DNA from: Trichopria drosophilae | Lineage: Eukaryota > Arthropoda > Insecta > Hymenoptera > Diapriidae | DNA length: 64,000 nt | Reading direction: 5' to 3' | Assembly: GCA_030407085.1 (NCBI GenBank) | Contig: CM059584.1 | Location: forward strand, 3,281,501 to 3,345,500 | Shown: positions 1 to 9,719 of the stretch, piece by piece | How the letters are laid out: every line of letters begins with the position of its first letter | Position numbering within the stretch: position 1 is the first letter of the stretch | Notes under the pieces: model-generated | Told to the model about the DNA's origin: nothing | Databases searched by the model: none | What the model saw: only the letters and a program-made list of their open reading frames with translations | Program-made: the position numbers and the translations under genes

Positions 1-164
1 ACAATTAGACGGAGAGGCACTTGTCAGTACCGAAACTTCGTTTCTGTATGCTAGATAAGCCTTTAATCATTAAATAAATAAATTAATCTTTCTAAATTTT
101 GTTTCGTGACTGCGTATAACAAAATTTCGTAGTAACGAGCCAGAAATGTTGAAAAATCCTTTTT

Positions 165-331
165 GACACACGTATGCGTAAAATTAGATTTTACGCACCG
201 TATTTAGTGCGTAAATAGTACATTACGATACGAGTGCGCAAAGTAGGTATTTCCCACACGAGCGCAGTTTCGGTGACAAAAAAGCGAGTGTGGGAACACC
301 TACGCAGCGCACGAGTATCGTATACTATTTT
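165..331. repeat. Palindrome of the tgcgtaaa/gcgcaaag class
   Basis: Two hairpins lie side by side. The first pairs tgcgtaaaat with attttacgca around 175-197. The second has arms at about 213-265 and 284-331: the left arm carries 'agtacattacgatacgagtg' and the right arm its inverse with a few differences, and both also carry a 'cccacac/gtgtggg' block. The loop is about 18 bases. The same 'tagtacattacgatac' module recurs at 2927-2943, so this is a dispersed module. No coding potential is visible. The element family is not recognised. Confidence 0.7.
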
Positions 332-999
332 TCCTATTAAGTGCGCAAAGTTCGACACCTATACATATCATTTAAAGTGGCGGTGCAAGGGCTGAAACGA
401 ATCGGAGTCAATACGATAAAAACTCTGATCGTCCAAACATAAAAATACATATATGTCAAATATTAGTCAAGCATTATAAATAAATAAATGAATCGTAGAT
501 TGGAATCGTTGGTGCTGAAATAAAAGTCAGTGTTATTTGTCATTGTTCAATTAAAATATATATTCGTATTTCTTTGGATTTTATAAATATAATTGAACTC
601 GTCCGTAAAACAATTCAACCACACACATACCAACACACTCGGAGTCAAAGCGAATATAAAAACAGATAAGAGTCATTATAATAAAATGGGTAATCGAGTC
701 GTTGGTAAAGTGTGTGAAGTCAAGATAAATAAAAATTGTCATGTCGTCAACGACGGAATAATTTACACGATGAAATAAATTAAGACGCGGACACACATAC
801 ATATTGCACTCACACATACATCCATACATACACATAAATAAATTAACATATATAATAAATTAACATTAGGTTATATAACATGGTACATTACACGGACATA
901 TTCATGATATCATTTTAATACGGAACGGAAGAGAAAGAGGCTTACTTTGTCTTCTTTCTTCTTCGCGTCGTTCCTCTTCTTTATTTTTCGGTCCTCCAT
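332..999. other. No gene seen; AT-rich with short CA/TA runs
   Basis: The stretch holds loose aca/cata microsatellite-like sequence at about 620-640 and 780-840. A 61-codon plus-strand frame at 593-778 has no recognisable motif and no supporting splice or promoter context. I regard it as chance. Confidence 0.5.
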
Positions 1000-1324
1000 C
1001 CGTCGGTGATTAAGAATTAGGCTGCTGTCATCTTCTGAACCTGGTTAGGTGTCGCACTCCCTCGCGACTACGAGGGAGAGGACCAGCAGCCTGGTGTCCT
1101 TGACGAACGGAGTACCATCGTCAAGACTTGGTGTCCTGGTTTTTATTCCATACCCTCGCCGCCTCCATTGATATGTTGAATTTTGTTGCTGGCTGATAAT
1201 TTCGTGGGCCCACTTTTCACCTGGAGCAGCCAGGTTCTCCAGAGTTGAGGAGGCAGCGAGTCGTCCCCAGGAGTCCACGAAGAGTCCAGTGGAAGAAGAG
1301 AGAGTCCAAATGTAAGAGAGTTTG

Positions 1325-1367
1325 AGGGATACTTACCAGGTCTTATAATACCTCGGTAAGTATCCCT
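1325..1367. repeat. Perfect 13-bp hairpin with mirrored gtaagt
   Basis: The left arm agggatacttacc (1325-1337) and the right arm ggtaagtatccct (1355-1367) are exact inverse complements. Inside them aggt and acct pair again. Each strand therefore carries a ggtaagtat splice-donor-like word. Confidence 0.8.
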
Positions 1368-1407
1368 ATGTCCAGTTATGTCGCCGAGTTCCATTTTTAC
1401 TAAGAAT

Positions 1408-1470
1408 CGGGACGGGAACTGTCAAACATTTAAATCTCATTTGCTTAATTTGAGTTTGACAGCCCGCCCC
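1408..1470. repeat. Hairpin with cgggacggg / cccgcccc arms
   Basis: The left arm contains gggacgggaactgtcaaac and the right arm gtttgacagcccgcccc. They pair over about 16 bases around a loop of AT-rich sequence. It borders the most CpG-rich part of the block. Confidence 0.65.
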
Positions 1471-1827
1471 TCATTTGAATTTGGAGCGCCTGCGCCCCAT
1501 TGCGGCGACACATGCGCTCCGAGCTCGGAACTCGGCCCGTTGTTGCCCACTTTCTAGGTTGCGCGACCAGGGCGCCGTTGCACCTCTTCTGCGCAGGTAG
1601 AGGCGCACCAGCGCCAGCGCCATGTAATTGCGCGCGCCTGTCCATTGATGCGCGCTCGGATCCCACGTGGGCTTGGGATCCAAAATGGCCGACCGGCCGG
1701 AAAAAGCGCGCATCTCGTCCTTTGAATTTTTCCTAATTACTCGCGTCGATATAAGTTGTAATGGCCCTCTTTCTCTCCGCCGCTCTTTCTCTTCCGCGCG
1801 GTCGAGTTAAACGGCTCGTTACAGGGC

Positions 1828-1864
1828 GGTGGAGAAGGGGGGGGGGGGCGGAGCCCCCCGATCG
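1828..1864. repeat. G-rich hairpin (ggggcggagcccc class), left copy
   Basis: A long G run is followed by gggggcggagccccccg, which can fold on itself. An inverted copy of the same module (gatcggggggggctccgccccc) lies at 2831-2878. The two could be ends of a roughly 1-kb unit. Similar modules occur at 32.95-33.06 kb and 33.17-33.20 kb. Confidence 0.65.
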
Positions 1865-2160
1865 AAAACAGTATTTGTAAATGCTTTTGTAATAAATAGA
1901 ATAAATTTATAAATATCTATGTAATACATTATTTATTATCGTTATTACTGTTAATTGTTATTAATATTTTATATAAATTTTAATGAATTTAAATATTCAT
2001 TCGCATTCGCGTTTTCGGGTACATTTTCAATTACATTACTATTTTAGATAGAATTAACCTATACCTACCGTTTTCCGTACTGAAGAACAGCGATTGAAAA
2101 GTAAAACAAATGAAAGTTTTGACAGGTCTATTCTACATGTCTGTATACCTATAGCGCTAC

Positions 2161-2370
2161 TTTACCGCACGCAAAACTTCATTACCGCACGCAAATTTTC
2201 TTTACCGCACGCTAAATTATAAGATCAGTAAAGTGTGGGAAAGTGGCACTTTGCACACGCAAATACGTGCGCAAAATCGAACTTTGCGCACTATAATAGG
2301 AAAATAGCGTTTTACGCATACGTGTGCGTAAAATTTTCATTTTACGCATACGTATGCGCAAAATCGTTAC
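2161..2370. repeat. Three tandem ttaccgcacgc words, then tttacgca hairpins
   Basis: The word ttaccgcacgcaaa occurs three times at about 20-23-base spacing in 2161-2213. It is followed by gtgtgg/gcacac blocks, and at about 2305-2365 by two hairpins of the form tttacgcatacgtgtgcgtaaaa. Composition and vocabulary match the palindromes at 165-331 and 2921-4100. Confidence 0.6.
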
Positions 2371-2830
2371 TAGGCTAATTTCTGCAGTAGACCTGGAAAT
2401 CGTTTACAAATAAATATTTATCAATATTTCAATTATCTTACATGTTCTTTTATCCATATCATGTAAATAGACTACATTACAATCACGGTCACTGAACTTA
2501 CGTTGTATAAACAAACAACAAATCAAGAAATTTTTACTTCTAATTCGTACTGGGGTTGTTTATTTACATTTCCGGAAAATTGAACGGTCTATTAACGATT
2601 TCCAACATCTATAAAAATACAATCAATTCCTTTCGCGTCATCGAGTGATAAAGGTGTATAGTGTAGATTTAAAAATTCTGAAAATGAGTGATACGGATAC
2701 GATATCAGATACTATTCCTCCGAAAAAAAAAATTAAGATCTAGTTAATAAAATATGATTGGCGGAGGGGGGGGGGGGTGCACGATAGAAGGTAGTAATAG
2801 CTTTAAATCATTATAGAGCGAAAAGAATAT

Positions 2831-2878
2831 GATCGGGGGGGCTCCGCCCCCAACCCCCCTTCCCCTCCCCCTTCGCCA
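2831..2878. repeat. G-rich hairpin, inverted copy
   Basis: The sequence reads ggggggggctccgccccc followed by C-rich sequence. It is the inverse of the module at 1828-1864, and a further G run lies at 2761-2778. The function is unknown. Confidence 0.6.
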
Positions 2879-2920
2879 CACTCGTTAATTTTACAGAATT
2901 TTCCGCATACAGCATAATTA

Positions 2921-3181
2921 AAATAGTACATTACGATACAAGTGCGCGAATCACCTACGCGCACGCGTATCGTATACCATTTTTTTTAACGTGTGAGCTA
3001 AGTGCTCACTTAGCACACTGTTTTCCGTGTGCAAAGTAAAACATTCGTGCACCGTGCGCTAAGTATTTACTACTAACTAGTTACTAAGTAGTAAATACTT
3101 AGCGCACGGTGCACGAATGTTCTACTTTGCACACGGAAAACAGTGTGCTAAGTGAGCACTTAGCGCACGTAGTTAAAAAAA
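2921..3181. repeat. Near-perfect 200-bp palindrome plus flanking module
   Basis: The core at 2982-3181 has arms of about 98 bases around a centre near 3082. The left arm reads cttagcacac, then ttttccgtgtgcaaagta, then gtgcaccgtgcgctaagta. The right arm repeats these in inverse order with only a few differences, mainly near its outer end. The 2921-2981 flank is the tagtacattacgatac module shared with 213-331. Such high arm identity suggests a young or gene-converted palindrome. Confidence 0.85.
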
Positions 3182-3214
3182 ATAATGTTCGCAACGCGTG
3201 CGTAAAGTTTTTCG

Positions 3215-3320
3215 CACTCGTGCAATTGCGCCACACTCATGGCCGGCTTCGCCGGCTATCGTGCGCGCAATATGCACTCGGTGCGTAAAACTCCATTTTA
3301 CGCACATGTTACGAAAAGTA
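3215..3320. repeat. gccggcttcgccggc hairpin in gcgca-rich context
   Basis: A tight self-complementary hairpin, gccggcttcgccggc (3242-3256), lies between gcgca and tgcgc words. A related 'gccggctttgccg' occurs near 4033. It looks like a variant of the neighbouring palindrome modules. Confidence 0.55.
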
Positions 3321-3698
3321 CTATTAGAAATGTTTTAACCTACACTTTTCATATTTAAAATCAGTCGGTAAGGTAGGACTTCTGGGAATATCCGAATGTG
3401 TTTTTTACGCTGGCTTTCGAGGCCCCTTGAGGTGGGTTATTATAAAATATCCACCAACATATATATATATTGAAGTCGAAATACGTATATAGATATAATG
3501 TAACATGAGCTCGGCCCCTGAAAGATTTTTATAAGCCGGTACCCTAGTCAGAAAAAAAAATTTTGCTGCGCCACTCGTTTCAGCGGTTAGCTAAGGCAAC
3601 AGAATATTGTGTGAAATATAGATTTTGTTATTTTGCGGCCTTTCGAAATGATCAAACATCTGCTTTTACTATAAACAAATGCGTCTTATTTACAATAG

Positions 3699-4100
3699 TA
3701 TTTTTCGATACTAGTGCGTAAAATACGATTTTACGCATCGTTTTTAACATGCGATTAGATAGGCCGGTGCGTAAAATCAAATTTTACGCATAGTATATCG
3801 AAAAAGTATTTTTGATGCAGTAGGTGTAAAATAGTCATTTTACGCCCTCATTTGCAGGCGTAAAACCCCTATTTCACGCCTTCTGGGGCGTAAAATAAAT
3901 TTTCCGCCCACGGAGGCGTGAAATTGGCATTTTAGGTCCGCAAAATCGAGGCGTAAAAAATTTTACGCCTACTGTATCAAAAAACAATGTTTGAATCTCA
4001 GGCGTAGAATTTTCACCCTCATGAACCTCGAGCCGGCTTTGCCGTCTCTCGGGTTCTATTGTCGAGGCGTAAAACTATATTTTACGCCCTTGATACAAAA
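3699..4100. repeat. Two adjoining palindromes of tttacgc / gcgtaaa words
   Basis: The first palindrome (3699-3812) pairs tagtatttttcgatac with gtatatcgaaaaagtatt and has tgcgtaaaat words inside. The second (about 3802-3985) pairs ttgatgcagtaggtgtaaaa with ttttacgcctactgtatcaa. Between its arms, ggcgtaaa and tttacgcc alternate several times, forming serial small hairpins. A further ggcgtaaaac/ttttacgcc pair reaches 4093. Confidence 0.75.
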
Positions 4101-4256
4101 ATAACTAATATGTAACAAGTAACAAGTTGCTTTGAAGCACTCCACCTTTAAAAAAAATAATCCAAGAGATGGCGCGCGCTCAGCCCGACTGAGATACATG
4201 TAGTAAGTGTACACACTCTTTTGTCCGTGTCACATGTTGCAACCTGTTTCACATAA

Positions 4257-4387
4257 AAACTTCATCGGAGTGGTGAGAGAAATTATCAACTTCATGTCTT
4301 CATACGTGATTCACCCAAGAGGCTTGCTGAGTTCAAAGACTTGCAGACGGAAAACAAGCCGAATCTAGTAAAATTTTGTTCAACTAG
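4257..4387 (+). CDS. hAT transposase, upstream exon fragment
   Basis: The frame opens after a TAA at 4254-4256 and reads through RDSPKRLAEFKDLQ, then KFCSTR, ending at an AG that is completed by the next exon. In the hAT group that carries a TTF-type zinc finger, an RDSPKRL...C-TRW string marks the middle of the protein. The real start of this exon is unknown. The stop at 4254 suggests that earlier exons were lost or that a frameshift lies there. The donor gtaata is acceptable but not optimal. Confidence 0.65.
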
Positions 4388-4877
4388 GTAATAAAATAGT
4401 AATATATCATTAAAATTCAGCTGAAATTATATTTGTTGTAAAATTAAAAAAAAAAATATTTTTAAAATGAAAAGAATTTAAATGTTTTTAACTTTTAATA
4501 TTTCCTAATAATAACAAAATGATTAGTGTAGAGTGGGATGAACATTCAGGTACCCACTGTAGTAAAATATTTGCAGCTAAATAATAACACAAGATAAGCA
4601 TAAATATCTACGCAAACTTTCAGAAACAATTTGATATTTAAAGATATTTACAAAATCGGAAGTTATACCTATTGGAAAATATTTTTAAAATTGGAAGTGG
4701 CTGTTTTATCCCTCTACACTACTTCTAAATTACATTATAATTCATTTTTATTATGATGTCGAGTCGTTACCAATACAAATATTATACCAGTACGCATAAA
4801 ACCAGCATCGTGAAAATCATCCCATAGATGTAAGAAATCGCAATATATTTTTATTTAATATAATGTTATGTTTTCAG
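4388..4877 (+). other. Inferred 490-bp intron in the hAT gene
   Basis: The intron begins gtaataaaatag and ends ttatgttttcag. Removing it joins AG to A, making the arginine of CSTR directly before WCVRV, which restores the conserved TRW motif in frame. This is strong internal evidence for splicing. The intron is AT-rich with stops in all frames. Confidence 0.7.
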
Positions 4878-5877
4878 ATGGTGTGTACGGGTGAAATCTT
4901 TGAAAACTGTAGTATCAAATTACGAGACTTGTTTACAATTTTTTGAAGATAAGTTAACGGATGCTAATCTGGATAAAACTGTAACTGCTAAAGCTGCCGT
5001 GTTTTTAAAACAAATGGAAGAGTTCCAATTTTACTTCTACCTGATTGTTACTATTTCTATTATGGAAAGGATAGAAATCTTGAACGCGGAACTTCAAAAA
5101 ATTTATCTGAGCGTCAACGAGTCACACAATAAAGTAAGACTAGTCGCCGAGAGTTTGGAAATTGTCCGATCATCTGATGGATTTGAGATTGTGTGGAAGA
5201 AAGCCGTAGACGGTGCAAGCGTGCTGAATTTAGAAGAACCAAAAGTACCCCGTGTCCGCAAACCATCAACTCGATTGGATACTGGTTCGGCTGGACATGT
5301 TTTTCCAACACCAGAGCAGTATTATGAAAAGCACTATTTTGAGATACTTGATCATGTACTTGTATCGATGCGAGATCGTTTTGAATCTGACAATTCTAAA
5401 CTACTCGGACGTTTCGAAAATTTTATAACTGGAGTTGAACCAGATGTACAACCATTCCTAAATTTTTATAAGGACGATTTAAAGGAAGAGAGATTGATGA
5501 TACATTACCGACTATTTATCGATATCTTAAAATCTAAAAATGTGACCGTTACATCTTTAAAAGATGTAGTTGATTTTTTAAAATCTAATCCTGATTTAAA
5601 AGACTTGGTTCCAGAGTATGTCAAATTAATAATACGTTTACTTTTGACCATACCAGCTTCATCTTGTACGGCAGAGCGTTCCTTTTCAGCACTCGGAAGA
5701 CTGAAAACATGGTTAAGGGCATCAATGAGCCAGATGCGCTTAAATAACCTGGCAGTATTAAATATTCATAAAAAATTGGCAAAAGACCTTATTGATGTTG
5801 ATGAATTACTTAATGAGTTTATAAGTAGAAATAAGTATAGGACATCTGTATTTGCGATTGTTAATAAAATGAAATAA
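4878..5877 (+). CDS. hAT transposase, last exon with dimerisation domain
   Basis: The exon starts at an acceptor (ttttcag) and reads WCVRVKSLKTVVSNYETCL, which continues the TRW motif of the previous exon. About 333 codons follow without interruption. Near the C-terminus (about 5641-5830) LLLTIPASSCTAERSFSALG, KTWLRASMSQMRLNNLAVL and the terminal helix are the hAT C-terminal dimerisation region, whose AERSFS core is conserved. In the family this protein binds the element ends and cuts and re-inserts them by hairpin-forming cleavage. An ATG at 4878-4880 is out of frame, so no start is assigned. The frame is open, so the loss of activity comes from the missing N-terminus. Confidence 0.85.
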
Positions 5878-5940
5878 TGTTATAAAAAGATGTGTTTTTG
5901 AACATTTTTCCAACTATCGAGGATGTAGTGGTGCGAGGAA

Positions 5941-6010
5941 GGGGGGGGGGGGTAAAAGCAAAAGAACTCCACACCTGAAGAGGGGCCAAACCGCCGGCCC
6001 TGGTCTGGCA
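5941..6010 (+). repeat. hAT-like right terminus and possible 8-bp target
   Basis: A G run at 5941-5952 precedes gaggggccaaaccgccggcc and then ctg at 6000-6002. Read from the outside this begins cagggccggcgg, the style of hAT inverted termini. The next eight bases, gtctggca, would be the target duplication, but no left partner was found to confirm it. Confidence 0.6.
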
Positions 6011-6859
6011 CAATTAAATCCGCTGATTTGTTTGTAACATTTTCCACGTTTGGCGTTGCAAAATTAGTTGTAGAATCTATTGAAGATGAATCACCTTCAT
6101 TTTAGACAGTAAAAGAAACATTATTAGTGGTTTCCATGATTGGCACGGAACCTGAACGCTGCAAATATTGATAGCATTGAAATAAGAAACTAACAGAGGC
6201 AGTGAAGAAAAGTGAAGTACATAGTTTATATGTATTTGTTTTGAACGCAGACAGATCCACAGTTTACGATTGTCTACGTCGAAATTCACATTCAAATATT
6301 GGAAGGGAGCAAATTATAAACACTAAAGGATATATCATTTTTTTGTAACAACTTTATATTTCGCGGTCTCGGGCTTGAAAATTATTTCGCGGCCTGAGGA
6401 CAAGATCTTACTGACTTAAATTTTTAATGGAAAATCTTACATATGATCCACCCATGTCTGTATACTGGTATAAATACGGGTAAATAATAAATTTTTGAGA
6501 CCATTAAAATCACCGAGGAACTAGAAAATAAAAAGTACGCCCAAGGTCCCGAACATAAAATTCATAATTCACCATTTGTTTATAATCCTTGCATCTGTTA
6601 TTTACATTTCACAGTTGGTTCTTAGAAAATGTTTAGTGTGTCACCAAAATAAACAAGGAAATAATCAGAACTGTCCCCCAAATAGCCTGCCCTGGGATCG
6701 ATGTGAGTATGTATGTGCTAGTTTATATTATATTTTATATATGTATTTCCCACGAAAAAAATAGCTTTTAGACAGTAACCGGTATATTACACTATGGTTT
6801 AATGAATGTAAGTCCTGCCAGATACTAGAAAGGCCCGATTGTCATCAATATTTTTAATA

Positions 6860-6990
6860 AATATAAATTTAGTCATCAAAAAAGTAACCATACAAGAAAA
6901 ACACCTCAAAAACCCGAATTTCAAAAATCCGAAACATTGATAAATCGACATTTAAAAATCCAACACTTAAAAAACGATGATTATCAAAAA
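6860..6990. repeat. Iterated aaaaatccgac-type units (half palindrome)
   Basis: Short units resembling cgacatttaaaaatccaac are repeated here: aaaacccgaatttcaaaaatccg, cgacatttaaaaatcc and cacttaaaaaacgatg. The same vocabulary builds the palindromes at 18.19, 26.23, 30.13 and 49.8-50.3 kb. Here only one arm is evident. Confidence 0.45.
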
Positions 6991-7220
6991 GCCAATTAGT
7001 CATAAAGTTGTAATATTCATAACTCCAACAATGTCAGCTTTTTCATTCAAAATGGTTGAATTTGCAAAATGCTAATTACTAATTACTTTTCCCACTGTTA
7101 CTATGAGCGAAGTAACCGCGTTTTTTACGCTTCTAAGAAATGGGGAAATAGGCGTCTCAAATTTACCACATTAATCTTAAACCCGGGTTAATTTAGTACA
7201 ATTATAATCCACAAATTCTT

Positions 7221-7313
7221 TTAACCCTCCTGAGCACGAGTTTTTCTATTCCCATGTGGAAACAATGTAGTTTGGACAAGTATACTTCTCGTCCTTGTCC
7301 ATAGAAGGGTTAA
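7221..7313. mobile_element. Possible TTAA-flanked mini-element
   Basis: An 85-base insert starts ccctcctg and ends agaaggg, between ttaa at 7221-7224 and ttaa at 7310-7313. PiggyBac-like elements duplicate TTAA and begin CCC. The inverted match is only about 6 bases, so this is weak. Confidence 0.3.
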
Positions 7314-9719
7314 TTCGCCGATTTTGTTCCAAATTGAGTACGAATGAACCAACTTCTCTAATCACACTTCTCGACCCTAAACTCATCGAAAAAGGGTAAA
7401 TGGAACAATAAAAATGATGAATTGCTTTTTATATAACAGAATCAACAACGAAAAAAAGTTGACGGTGATAGTGTGTGACCATTACAATGTATAATATTGT
7501 ACAATATATCATACACTGAGATACTATACATCTACAATAATAGAGAAAAAATCCGCTCGGAAATGATATTGCGTTGGTTTAAAATAAATTCTCTTCTGCT
7601 TCATAAGCAATCCAAATAAGGCCAAAAATTGCATATTGTGACACATTTAACCTCACTTTTCTGGAAAATGCGACGTGATAGGGAAATTCTGTTAACCACC
7701 CTAGTTTTCAGCGTGAAAAATTCTTTTGTAGTTGATATACATATACTTCGATTGTCAAAGGAAAAAATAGTGTCGGACAGTGTAATGCACGCAACACTTG
7801 TTTATTTTGAATTTGTTTTTAAAAGATAACATAAACATTCCCACCCACCGTAAATATCTTTCAAATGATTAAGTTTTTGGGTCAATTTGAAGTCTCCACG
7901 TTTTTAAACAATCTTAGAATCGGCAATGACAATTTAATCGTTCATAACACACTGTCATCTTGCAATGAACACACATAAATTCGTTGGATTGTCGATAAGG
8001 TTTATACTGAAATGGGGGATCATCAGCCTTTGACAGGCGATGATTATCTCATGACTTATCGAGTGTCTTTTTGCGCACGTATCAACCTACGCAGGTTTCC
8101 GAAATCGAGTGTTTCCTAGTAATTGAGTCAGGCACATGCCGTCGGTTTTTACGTCGCTTATAAATCTTTTTCGCAGTGTAATGTTTGTTTACTAATTTCA
8201 CTGTATAGTCTAGAAACCGGTAATCTCGCATAACAAAGAGTGGTTGTAAAAGTCACGATAGAAATTAAACATTTACCACAAAGTTCATAACAAATGTTTG
8301 AATTATGTATATTAAATTTAGAATTTAAATTGAGGTTTCAGAATTACAGAACCCCAAATGGAGATCCCTATTTAAAGGCTGCACACTCTTAAAACGTCAT
8401 CTTCTTTAAATCAGAATTACACTAAAAATAATGATTAAAGAACATTCTGCTAATTAACATTTTAATTGGCTACTTTTGTCAATCGCAGTGTTGAAGTAAC
8501 TTACTACTAATATGTCATTGATTCGTCGGTTGTAGTATATTAAAGGAAACGTTAAAATTCGAGGTACTGTTTGGATTGGTCTTTTTGCTATTGCACTATC
8601 TTAATGTTCTCAAGTGGAGTTAAAAGACAAACAGCCACCAGCTATCTACTATATGACTATCGGGATCCACGTATAATTATCAAAACATTGGAAATTGACC
8701 AGATTTTCAGGTGGTACTAGCATTATTTATTTATTTGGCATGATAAAAGAAAGACTATTGTCAAAATAATTCGTAAATGGAGTAAATGTTCTTTCTATTG
8801 TACATTTTCAACAACTGCAAGTTGAACGCTTTGATTTTTACCAGGGACCAAACCAGTATAAATATAAAAAGTATATAAAATTTGAGTAATTATAACTAAA
8901 TACTTATTGTGAATGTTTCTTAAAACCCGTCAGGTCTTCTTCAATTCCAAAATTTTAATATCTCGTAAATTTTCGGAAGAAAATACTCAGTAAAAGAATA
9001 CCTGCCTCAAAGTATTGAATGTAAATGATCATAACACCAATAGGACATTTTATCTCGTAATTTCAAAATTGCGTATCTTGGTAAAGAAAAAGAGTACCAA
9101 AATATGATTCAACCAATGGAAACCCCCATCAAAATGTTAACCTCAAAAGTAGACATAACTTGAATTTTCTTTTGTGCATCACCTCAAATATCTCAAAATC
9201 CTGATATGGTGGATCATTTCTGGTCTGGGATTAGAAAGAATAAATTGTACACATAATTATTATTTTTTAATTATATGCAATGCAACATGCGTAATATTAT
9301 TTTTAAAAACTTGTTTTAATCTAGTTGCGCTTGGTTACTGAAAGTGCAATCTTGAAATCACCATTATCTTGGAATTCGTGTTTTATTATGGAATAAGAAG
9401 GAAATATAAATCTATTAATTACAATTTTATTTATTTTCGGACATTCATATGATCATACAAAAATTAGTTTTTCCAAAATGGTGTATCCAATATGGAGAAC
9501 GGCACATGTGAAACATTTGGGTATATGAGGAACAAAAATTCGCCAATTTCGAAAAAAATTTGGAGCTCCGGATATATTGCAAAATCCAAATCCATAAAAA
9601 TCGAAATACGATTTTAATGTATTTTTAAAGTAAAACAATCGTGAATACGTTTCCGATAAAATATAGAAGGAGGTAAGAAATTGGTATAAATTGTGTTATA
9701 AATTGTTAAACCTAATAGT

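Larger units (their letters stand above)
1000..1866. promoter_or_regulatory. CpG-rich block, possible promoter or 5' exon (minus strand?)
   Basis: This block is far richer in G, C and CpG than its surroundings, with many gcgc, cgcg and ggcg words at 1480-1700 and pyrimidine-rich tctctccgccgctctttctc at about 1770. On the minus strand an ATG at 1394, preceded by four A, opens a frame that runs into ggtaagtat, which looks like a splice donor near 1355. That donor lies inside a hairpin, so it may be coincidental. The minus frames at 1045-1278 and 1143-1394 match no family I know. It could be a host CpG-island promoter, or part of an unrecognised element, because it lies between palindromic modules. 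Both readings are inference. Confidence 0.3.
4257..6002 (+). mobile_element. hAT-family DNA transposon, 5'-truncated
   Basis: The unit contains the C-terminal half of a hAT transposase gene in two exons, a 3' non-coding tail with a G run, and a hAT-like right terminus ending gccggccctg at 6002. The N-terminal zinc finger and first RNase-H-like part of a full transposase (usually 600-800 residues) are missing. Upstream of 4257 there is a stop in frame, then the palindrome cluster. No left terminus starting cagggccgg was found. The copy is therefore probably immobile, although the remaining frame is undamaged. Confidence 0.8.
6011..9719. other. No gene seen; AT-rich
   Basis: Several frames of 60-72 codons occur on both strands (for example 6077-6295 and 7629-7829). 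None shows a domain, a codon pattern or splice context that I would trust. Poly-purine and poly-pyrimidine patches are common. Two small items inside it are listed separately (6860-6990, 7221-7313). Confidence 0.5.

Noticed and set aside
593..778. 61-codon plus frame in the first kilobase
   Set aside because: No motif, no splice or promoter support, and a near equal-length frame lies on the other strand over the same bases.
1045..1394. Minus-strand gene with exons at 1355-1394 and 1045-1278
   Set aside because: A donor-like word exists but it lies in a hairpin, no matching acceptor pair was convincing and the frames match no family.
4891..4893. Start of the hAT protein at 4891
   Set aside because: The codon is GTG and the exon continues upstream in frame to an acceptor at 4877. 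The conserved TRW motif needs the previous exon, so 4891 is not a start.
5941..5952. G run as a telomere or recombination signal
   Set aside because: It lies in the 3' tail of the hAT element, and G runs also occur in other repeat modules here, so it needs no special explanation.
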